From Rouxiella sp. WC2420 (GTDB lineage: Bacteria; Pseudomonadota; Gammaproteobacteria; Enterobacterales; Enterobacteriaceae): a DNA stretch of 64,000 nucleotides. The stretch covers positions 1,488,001-1,552,000 of the forward strand of contig NZ_CP165628.1 of the NCBI RefSeq assembly GCF_041200025.1. The letters run 5' to 3'. This document shows, in pieces, positions 58,061 through 64,000 of this stretch. Both the position numbers and the translations under genes were made by a program. Every line of letters begins with the position of its first letter. Positions within the stretch are counted from its first letter, which is position 1. Under the pieces are notes generated by a model. The model saw only the letters and a program-made list of their open reading frames with translations. It ran no database searches and was not told the DNA's origin.

Positions 58061-58125
58061 GAAAAATCCCCCTTATACACTTTTAACGTTAATAAATAGT
58101 GACTTAGCTTCAAGGTATAAGGGGG
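58061..58125 (-). terminator. Terminator of the dehydrogenase operon
   Basis: CCCCCTTATAC at 58068-58078 pairs with GTATAAGGGGG at 58115-58125; on the minus strand the stem is followed by ATTTTT. It ends the two-gene dehydrogenase operon seven bases after its stop. Confidence 0.7.
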
Positions 58126-58131
58126 AGATGT

Positions 58132-59901
58132 TTAAACCAGCGAACCGGGGTTTTTAACGTAACGTTCGATGATGGCTCGGGCAGTACGGAGAGTTAGCGC
58201 ACCAATGGAAATGGTTGGGTTGTAGCCGCCGTTGTTTGGGAAAGAGGAAGCGCCAGAAACGAACAGATTATGTGCATCCCAATGCTGCTGATAACGGTTG
58301 AGCACCGAAGTTTTGGGATCGAGGCCCATCACCGCGCCACCCATCGTATGCGAGCTGTCAAAAGGGCGATATGGCGAATAATGATCGTCAGCAAAATTCA
58401 GCGCACGAATGTTTTTGCCCCCAACGGCCTCGGCAATTTCACGGCAGCGATCCCGAATATAGGCGCCTGAGCGTCGGTCGTTAAGATTGTAATCGTAAGT
58501 CATGCGCAATAACGGCTGGCCGTGGCGGTCTTTGTAGGTCGGGTCAAGGTCCAGGAACTGATCGCGATGCGAATAGCTGGTTCCCTGACCCTGGACCATG
58601 GCCCAGTTTTGATAACCTTCCTGAAAATCTTTTTTCCAGCTTGATCCCCACTGACGATGCCCTTGCGGGATTTGGTCGGAAAGGCTTATTGGCAAGCCGG
58701 TATTGGAAAGCGCCTGAATACCGGCACCACCGATAAAACCAAGGCCTGTGTGGTCGAAATTGTCGCCGTTAAAATCGTCAATCTGGGTTGCCAATGCGCC
58801 GGTATTCATAAACGGATTGAAAAATTCATTTTCAAGATTCAGAAACGCATAGGAAAGTGTCTGGAAATTAAATGCCCGACCTAAAGTGCCTTCACCGGTT
58901 TTAGGATCGTACATTTTCCCGAATTTCGACAACATCAGTAATCGCACGTTATCCAGTTGATATGCTGTGATTACAACGATATCAGCAGGTTGGAATCCAT
59001 AGTTGCCATCAGAATCAATAAAAGTCGCGCCAGAAGCCGTTTTACCATCCGGGCTTTTTTCAATGCGCAAAACTTCACATTCGGTGAGCATGGTGAAATT
59101 CTTACGCTGCATCAAAGCTGGCATTACACAGGCGTTAGGGGAGGATTTCGACCAGTTGCCACAACCATAAAGTTGGCAGTAACCGCAGTAGGTGCAAGGT
59201 GCCAGCTCGATGTCTAAGGCATTTTTATAGGCTGCGCCGATAGTTCCTGCTGGAACAGGAAAAGGGTGGAATCCCATTTGGGTGGTTTTTTCAGCGAAAA
59301 TATCATTCCAGCGTGAACGAACCAATGAAGGGGTGGGATAAGGGCTGCTGCGACTGCCTTCGAACGGATTCCCGCCGGGCTGTTTGACGCCATTGATGAC
59401 GCCTGCAGTACCGGAAGTTCCTGCTATTTTCTCGAAACGGTCGTAAAAAGGTTCCAGCTCATCGTAGGTCACGCCAAAGTCTTGAACAATAAGCCCGTCT
59501 ACCAGCTGCTTTTTTCCATAACGTTGCTCAACGTGGCTTGCAACGGCCAAATCATAAGGCAGGAAACGCCACGAAGCGGCCGCCCAGTGAGTTCCAGCGC
59601 CGCCAACGTTCATCCCTAGCGTCCAGTTATTCCATTCACGCCCTGGAAGGGCCGTTTGATTGCTATTATTGCGAAAGGTATAAGTTTCAACCGAGGCGGG
59701 TTGAAGGATCTCTTTGCGTACAGAATATCTTAATTCATCCGGATCGGTAGTTGTGGGAAAATCGGCGCTGGTTTCGCGCCAGGCTCCACGTTCAATAGCG
59801 ACCACATTCAGTCCTGCGCGCGTCAACTCTTCAGCCATTACCGAGCCAGCCCAGCCAAGTCCGACAATAACCACATCTGCTTTAGGTCTTTTATATTCCA
59901 T
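58132..59901 (-). CDS. GMC oxidoreductase, gluconate/alcohol dehydrogenase flavoprotein subunit
   Basis: 589 residues from ATG at 59901 (GGGGA eight bases upstream). FAD-binding Rossmann motif VVIVGLGWAGSVMAEEL near residue 13, a cysteine-rich CTYCGYCQLYGCGNW insert near residue 240, and the C-terminal GMC signature HNLFVSGASSFPNNGGYNPT. It matches the large subunit of membrane-bound gluconate 2-dehydrogenase-type complexes. It is 38 bases downstream of the small subunit. The usual cytochrome c subunit is not encoded beside it. Confidence 0.85.
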   Translation of the reverse strand: MEYKRPKADVVIVGLGWAGSVMAEELTRAGLNVVAIERGAWRETSADFPTTTDPDELRYSVRKEILQPASVETYTFRNNSNQTALPGREWNNWTLGMNVGGAGTHWAAASWRFLPYDLAVASHVEQRYGKKQLVDGLIVQDFGVTYDELEPFYDRFEKIAGTSGTAGVINGVKQPGGNPFEGSRSSPYPTPSLVRSRWNDIFAEKTTQMGFHPFPVPAGTIGAAYKNALDIELAPCTYCGYCQLYGCGNWSKSSPNACVMPALMQRKNFTMLTECEVLRIEKSPDGKTASGATFIDSDGNYGFQPADIVVITAYQLDNVRLLMLSKFGKMYDPKTGEGTLGRAFNFQTLSYAFLNLENEFFNPFMNTGALATQIDDFNGDNFDHTGLGFIGGAGIQALSNTGLPISLSDQIPQGHRQWGSSWKKDFQEGYQNWAMVQGQGTSYSHRDQFLDLDPTYKDRHGQPLLRMTYDYNLNDRRSGAYIRDRCREIAEAVGGKNIRALNFADDHYSPYRPFDSSHTMGGAVMGLDPKTSVLNRYQQHWDAHNLFVSGASSFPNNGGYNPTISIGALTLRTARAIIERYVKNPGSLV

Positions 59902-59939
59902 GCTCACATTCCCCAAAAAAAAAGAAAAATAACTAAATA

Positions 59940-60662
59940 TCAAATCATGATTAGGCTAATTGGCTCTAGTTCGACTCTTTTTCCTTTAATATTTATATAA
60001 TCGCGGTAATCGTAACGTGCGCCAGGGAAGCCAATCATTTTCCAGCCTGCCATATTTTTATTTCCACCATATATAGGGTCAGCCAGGAAGCCTTCTTTGA
60101 CGTTTGTCAGCATTAAACTGAACAATTTACTGCCATTAAATTCACCATAATCAAAACTGCCTGATTCCATTTTTTCCAGATAGTTATCCTTTTCCTCGTC
60201 GCTGAGATCTAAAAAGGCCTTACCTGTCGTTTTCTGACAATGACTATCCATTGCAGCCAAACCCTTCCGATAAATCTCTGCTGGAGTAATGATGTCTTGT
60301 ATTCCTTGTTCCGGCGTACCTTGAACCAAGGGACCTAACTTGTAGCGGTTTTGTGCCGAACCAAATGGTCCAATTAACTGATTGTCAGTAAAGGTGACAC
60401 AACCTGCCTGAGAAGCACTGACTGACAGTTCATCGGCCGGGATCAGGCGGTCATAAACTGCTTTAAGAAGATCGGCCTCGCGCGGAGTAAAGAAGACTAA
60501 TTTGCTGTCATCAATTATTTGCGGTAGGCGGCCAGGGGGGGAATTCCACTGTTGGCCGCCGGTAAACACTTTTACAGCTGCGCCTGCGGGTCTGAAAACG
60601 GATGCAACAGTGGCACTGGCAATCAGTACCATTCCGCCTTTAAGCACTTTTCTACGATTCAC
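59940..60662 (-). CDS. Gluconate 2-dehydrogenase subunit 3 family protein (Tat signal)
   Basis: 240 residues. The N-terminus MNRRKVLKGGMVLIASATVA has the twin-arginine motif, so the folded complex should be exported to the periplasm. The middle holds FTPREADLLKAVYDRLIPAD, the family marker. It probably escorts the FAD subunit encoded next through the Tat pathway. First gene of a two-gene operon. Confidence 0.85.
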   Translation of the reverse strand: MNRRKVLKGGMVLIASATVASVFRPAGAAVKVFTGGQQWNSPPGRLPQIIDDSKLVFFTPREADLLKAVYDRLIPADELSVSASQAGCVTFTDNQLIGPFGSAQNRYKLGPLVQGTPEQGIQDIITPAEIYRKGLAAMDSHCQKTTGKAFLDLSDEEKDNYLEKMESGSFDYGEFNGSKLFSLMLTNVKEGFLADPIYGGNKNMAGWKMIGFPGARYDYRDYINIKGKRVELEPISLIMI

Positions 60663-61646
60663 ATTGATTCCTCAAATTGAAACAAGCGGGGGGAAATTAA
60701 ATAAATGTTAAACTTGTAGTTATTGTGTGGATATTGATGGTTAAACTTGATTTATTTGTGGCAATTCGTGTGTTTCATGACTTAAAAACAGAATAAATAG
60801 CAAGCCGGTATTTACTTATGTCTAAAACTTTGCAAGGGGGTGAATGTCAATTTAATGCTTGATGTAATTACATCAAATATTATGAAATATTTTGTAAAAT
60901 TCTCTATAGCAAATAAATAGAATTAGAGAATTTCGTTATTAATTTACGCTGTGTTAAAAGCCAAATAATGATGAACGGTTAATTTAGGTTAAGTGCTAGC
61001 AAAATTTCAAAAAAATTTTAAATTATAAGAAAAGTCTGCATTTGGGTTTTTATCGATCAAAAACATATAGTTACCTTTGTTTTGGTGTGGGTTAATCTAT
61101 GGGTTGTCAATTTTTTGATCAAAATTATTGTACAGCAGAGATGAATTTGTATAGTTTTAGCAGCGCTATAACGGGGTGTCCGCAGGTAGGCTACATATCC
61201 CTCTGATCTGTTGTTATTTATTGAAAGGAATCTCTTGCTCCCATTCGTCATGAATCGGGGGCGAAACTCGTTAGTGTTGGTAAGTTTCACTAACACAAAG
61301 AAAACAGCATTTTTTAACAAATAATGCGTGGATTTTGAAAGGGAAAAATAACAGCGATAGTAAATTAAATTCTTCAGCAAAATAACCATGAGTTTGCTGA
61401 GTAGCTCCTTGTGCATCTGCTTTAATGCGAATGATAAACAAAGTAATTATCCATGATGCAAATGTTTGTGCGTTTACCATTTAGCAACGTGACTATAACT
61501 TTAATTATTGTCATTGCAGTTAAAATGACAGAAGGCTGAATTTGGAGCTTAGCTTACATAGTTAATTAAGAGCCGTTACAGGCCTAGTATTAATAAAGAA
61601 ATATCTTACTAAAACTTTAGCATTTAATTTCTATCCCAGGGTATAT
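60663..61646. other. Nearly 1 kb AT-rich intergenic region
   Basis: No convincing protein gene on either strand. It must hold the promoters of the dehydrogenase operon (left) and of the PqaA-like gene (right). In the middle it contains a promoter element of the ycgZ type at 61128-61158, followed by structured sequence (61160-61300), and TTTTTGATCAAAA-like palindromes near 61050 and 61115. Confidence 0.6.
61128..61158 (+). promoter_or_regulatory. MlrA/BluR-like promoter element, copy 3
   Basis: TTGTAC, 16 bases, TATAGTTTTAGC on the plus strand. The spacing equals that of the elements at 44053 and 48538, and the bases after the -10 (TTTTAGCA) match those before ycgZ. A transcript would start near 61163 in a region without ORF. 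Confidence 0.5.
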
Positions 61647-63152
61647 ATGAAAGTATTACGATTGAGTTTGTTTTCACTGGCTTTATTGTCAAATGGTCTG
61701 TTTGCACAAACGCTTCCCGTAGCGGCGGCATGCAACAGTCAGGGACCGCAGGCTGATGGCTCGCAAGTCCTGTCGTGTTACCGTCAGCAGCTTGCACAGC
61801 AGCCCCTGGACTATTGGTTTGTCGATAACAAACAGGCGCCTCGCGAGTATCGCTATTTATTGAACAGTGTTTTACCTGCTCACTACCACATCGATCCGTC
61901 GAAACCTCCGGTTCAGGTCAACACCTATAAACTGAATTCACAATCCTGGTCGCCTGCCGGACTGGTCACGCCACAGAAATGGACCCACGATGTCAGCATT
62001 TACATTCCAAAGGATGTAAAAGGCACTACGGCTGTGCTTGCCATCGATATGACCCCGGATGTGATGATTGATATCGCGCAGTCCACCAACACTATCGTGG
62101 TGTCACTGGACAATATCCCGTCCGTCGGCCTGATTTATGATAATGACAAGACGCCGCGTATCGAGGACGACAGCATCGGGCGTAGTTTTGAATTATTCAT
62201 GGATAACCCGGACCAGAGGCAAACACTGCCGCTGCACGTGCCGATGTCTGCGGCGATTTCCCAGACCATCAGGCTTGCTCAGTTAGAACTCAAGCCATGG
62301 CACGTGGACAAGTTTATCGTGACCGGCGCTTCAAAACGCGGCTGGGCAAGCTGGCTGGCGGGAATTTCTGATCCGTCCGTGGTCGCTATTGTGCCGTTTG
62401 TTGCCGATATTTTGAATACCAAAGACATCATCAAGCACATGTATAAGACTTACGGTGGCAACTGGCCGATTGCGTTCAAGCCTTACTATGACCACAAAGT
62501 TGATCTTGATGTCGACAAACCGGCGTTTGACAAGCTGATGAAAATTGAGGATCCGCTACAGTATCGCGACAGCAGCGAAGCGTCACGTCTGGCTATCCCG
62601 AAATATATCGTCAATGCCAGCGGCGATGACTTCTTCCCGGCCGATGATTCGCATTATTATTACGATCAGCTGCCTGGTGAAAAATCGATGCGCGTTGCGC
62701 CAAATAGCGACCATATGGGCATTGAGAAATTCATGCAAAGCTCGCTGGTGCCTTTCGTCAATCGTTATCAGGACCATGTTGCACTGCCAACCGTGACGGT
62801 GGCGAAATCTGATGCAAATAATCCACAGCAGCGGCTGGTGACTTTCTCCGAGAAGCCGGTGAAAGTGGTGCAATGGACAGCGGTCAATACTGATTCCAGA
62901 GATTTCCGCTACAACTGTGGTATTCGCTACACCTCTGAACCGCTGACGGCCACCGAGGCAAACACGGTTAATTTGTCACTGGACTACAGTGGGGCAGGAT
63001 GGCAGGCGAGATTTATTGAGGCGACCTTCGCCGATGGTTACGTGGCGACGACGCAGGTTTATATCACCCCTGACGCCAAATATCCGGTGACGGCTCCGGC
63101 TTCCAAAGGCGGCAGCTGCCAGACTTTGCCAGGGCGCGCGCAGATTAATTAA
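61647..63152 (+). CDS. PqaA-type PhoPQ-activated pathogenicity-related protein
   Basis: 501 residues with a signal peptide of about 20 residues (MKVLRLSLFSLALLSNGLFA). The family domain runs from about residue 45 to the end: PLDYWFVDNKQAPREYRYLL, the nucleophile-like FIVTGASKRGWASWLAGISD and SGDDFFPADDSHYYYDQLPG, suggesting an alpha/beta-hydrolase fold in the periplasm. PqaA is PhoP-activated in Salmonella and linked to melittin resistance. I found no PhoP box with proper 11-base spacing upstream. Confidence 0.82.
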   Translation: MKVLRLSLFSLALLSNGLFAQTLPVAAACNSQGPQADGSQVLSCYRQQLAQQPLDYWFVDNKQAPREYRYLLNSVLPAHYHIDPSKPPVQVNTYKLNSQSWSPAGLVTPQKWTHDVSIYIPKDVKGTTAVLAIDMTPDVMIDIAQSTNTIVVSLDNIPSVGLIYDNDKTPRIEDDSIGRSFELFMDNPDQRQTLPLHVPMSAAISQTIRLAQLELKPWHVDKFIVTGASKRGWASWLAGISDPSVVAIVPFVADILNTKDIIKHMYKTYGGNWPIAFKPYYDHKVDLDVDKPAFDKLMKIEDPLQYRDSSEASRLAIPKYIVNASGDDFFPADDSHYYYDQLPGEKSMRVAPNSDHMGIEKFMQSSLVPFVNRYQDHVALPTVTVAKSDANNPQQRLVTFSEKPVKVVQWTAVNTDSRDFRYNCGIRYTSEPLTATEANTVNLSLDYSGAGWQARFIEATFADGYVATTQVYITPDAKYPVTAPASKGGSCQTLPGRAQIN

Positions 63153-63289
63153 TGTGATTTATCCAGAGCCTGGACGTGACTTCATTCAAAAAGGGGGGCG
63201 TTATTCAGGTTCTGGAAACAATCAGGGAATTTCATTGACCACGCAGCCCGCTGCGTGTGTCTTTGAAAATAGAGGCTTTTCGAGAAGGA

Positions 63290-63535
63290 TTACAATTCGC
63301 TTTTAAGCACCACAAGAATCAACTGCTCAAAATGCTTAACATCTTCGGCACTGGCTGCCAGCTCAATTCGACCTACCAACTTTTTCAAAATCTCTCTACG
63401 ATCAAGATTCTCACCGGCTCGTAAAATTTCGACCACAATCTGACCCATGGTCTCATCCTGCGAAAGAGCAGGGACGTTATTGAGCAGGAAAAGAGCATCA
63501 CCCATCTTAGATTTTGAAAATTCACTCTGACGCAT
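63290..63535 (-). CDS. YcgZ-type regulatory protein, copy 2
   Basis: 81 residues from ATG at 63535 (AAGGA seven bases upstream; a longer frame upstream covers the promoter and is rejected). SQDETMGQIVVEILRAGENL, DRREILKKLVGRIELAASAE, DVKHFEQLILVVL parallels the copy at 48246 along the full length, including MRQ at the start. No ymgA or ariR follows, so it is a stand-alone paralog. Its promoter region copies that of the first gene. Confidence 0.85.
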   Translation of the reverse strand: MRQSEFSKSKMGDALFLLNNVPALSQDETMGQIVVEILRAGENLDRREILKKLVGRIELAASAEDVKHFEQLILVVLKSEL

Positions 63536-63586
63536 AAGGGCTTCCTTGTTCAAGATTTGATAGTTAACGCCTAAATGCGCCAATAT

Positions 63587-63616
63587 AAAGTTATACAACT
63601 AATGTTACTTGTACAA
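63587..63616 (-). promoter_or_regulatory. MlrA/BluR-like promoter element, copy 4 (ycgZ paralog)
   Basis: TTGTAC, 15 bases, TATAACTTT on the minus strand, 52 bases before the start codon, as in copy 2. One spacer base shorter than the other three. Confidence 0.65.
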
Positions 63617-63640
63617 GTATCATAACCGCCACCTTATGAT

Positions 63641-63660
63641 TTTTTGTGCAAAAGGTGCTA
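63641..63660 (-). promoter_or_regulatory. Conserved upstream box, ycgZ copy 2
   Basis: TAGCACCTTTTGCACAAAAA, one difference from the box at 48594-48613 and the same 25-base step from the promoter element. Confidence 0.6.
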
Positions 63661-63835
63661 TATGCCGCGATTCGTTTTTCGAGTGTACTCTTAATTATTA
63701 CTTTCCTAACTATTTTAATTTTTCCTATGTTGATGCTTTAACGGCAAAGTCAGGAAACGCAGAGTAGATTGTCACGACGATGCCGATAATCAAAAACCGC
63801 GAGAACTAGGGCCATCAGTGTCAGCAACGAGTTAA

Positions 63836-64000
63836 TTATCGTACGGTATATCCGCCATCTACCGGCAAAGCGTGACCGATAATAAAACGGGAGGCCGGGC
63901 TACAAAGCCAAATAACGGCATCAGCAACTTCTTCGGCACGACCCAGACGGCGCATTGGGACTTCCTTCATCATTTCCGCCATGGCTTCTGGCTGGCTCCC
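63836..64000 (-). CDS. Short-chain dehydrogenase/reductase, C-terminal part
   Basis: The window ends inside this minus-strand gene. The visible 54 residues read EVPMRRLGRAEEVADAVIWL, CSPASRFIIGHALPVDGGYT, VR and stop, the typical C-terminal third of classical SDR oxidoreductases (P-R-G-E-V-A, then DGG). Cofactor and active-site parts lie outside the window. 63661-63835 holds nothing else I recognise. Confidence 0.85.
   Translation of the reverse strand, partial: GSQPEAMAEMMKEVPMRRLGRAEEVADAVIWLCSPASRFIIGHALPVDGGYTVR

Noticed and set aside
61057..61416. Minus-strand frame of 119 codons in the intergenic region
   Set aside because: Basic, low-complexity composition from AT-rich DNA, no ribosome site, no family resemblance; it also covers a promoter element.
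61500..61646. PhoP box upstream of the PqaA-like gene
   Set aside because: GTTA-like half-sites at 61560-61578 are 14 rather than 11 bases apart, and poor matches.

Overview
The window reads as chromosome from a gram-negative enteric bacterium of the order Enterobacterales. Core genes are close to their E. coli counterparts in length, motifs and order: nuoG-N with elaB; yfaZ-yfaY with yfaE-nrdB-nrdA; ubiG and gyrA; rcsC/rcsB-rcsD; and micF beside an OmpC-type porin. Extra genes and accessory blocks point to the Yersiniaceae side (Rahnella/Rouxiella/Serratia-like). That placement is an inference from layout, not a computed one.

Layout. 1-8720 is the distal part of the complex I operon, entering in the middle of nuoG. 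8911-12709 holds elaB, a CitA-type citrate transporter, yfaZ and yfaY. 13001-16766 is the class Ia ribonucleotide reductase set on the minus strand, with NrdR and DnaA sites in front of nrdA. 17264-20941 holds ubiG and gyrA. 21088-27449 is the complete Rcs phosphorelay core. A YbjJ-like transporter and a large DUF4034/Sel1-type protein separate it from micF and ompC (31262-32803). 32894-38805 is a mixed block: TetR and AraC regulators, a DUF1348 protein, two tiny membrane proteins, a second FtsI-type penicillin-binding protein, a DinI-family protein, YqaE and an alpha/beta hydrolase.

Mobile junction. 39118-42527 is a small RHS-core gene broken by nested elements: an almost complete IS3-family element, the right end of a Tn3-family transposon (resolvase tail, an unknown membrane-protein passenger, a perfect 38-bp terminal repeat), and the right part of a second IS3-family element into which the Tn3 element had jumped.

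Accessory regulation. 42729-63535 holds a class A acid phosphatase, cytoplasmic alpha-amylase, an orphan phage antirepressor, and a cluster of YcgZ/YmgA/AriR-type connector proteins (five at 47-49 kb, a sixth at 63.3 kb). It also holds nsrR-hmp with a perfect NsrR operator, a LysR/nitronate monooxygenase pair, a TetR/O-methyltransferase pair, and the blue-light BLUF-EAL protein BluF. In E. coli, BluF relieves BluR repression of ycgZ-ymgA-ariR-ymgC, and these small proteins act through the Rcs phosphorelay, which is also encoded here.

Main novelty. Four promoter-like elements align almost base for base: TTGTACA, a 12-13 base spacer, then TGTATAACTTT. Two sit in front of the two ycgZ paralogs, at the same distance from the start codon, with a second shared 20-base box exactly 25 bases further upstream. 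A third drives a stretch with no ORF that folds into three successive hairpins ending in a T-run (candidate small RNA, 44086-44170). The fourth points into an empty 1-kb region at 61.1 kb. Together they look like a small regulon of MlrA/BluR type that includes an undescribed RNA.
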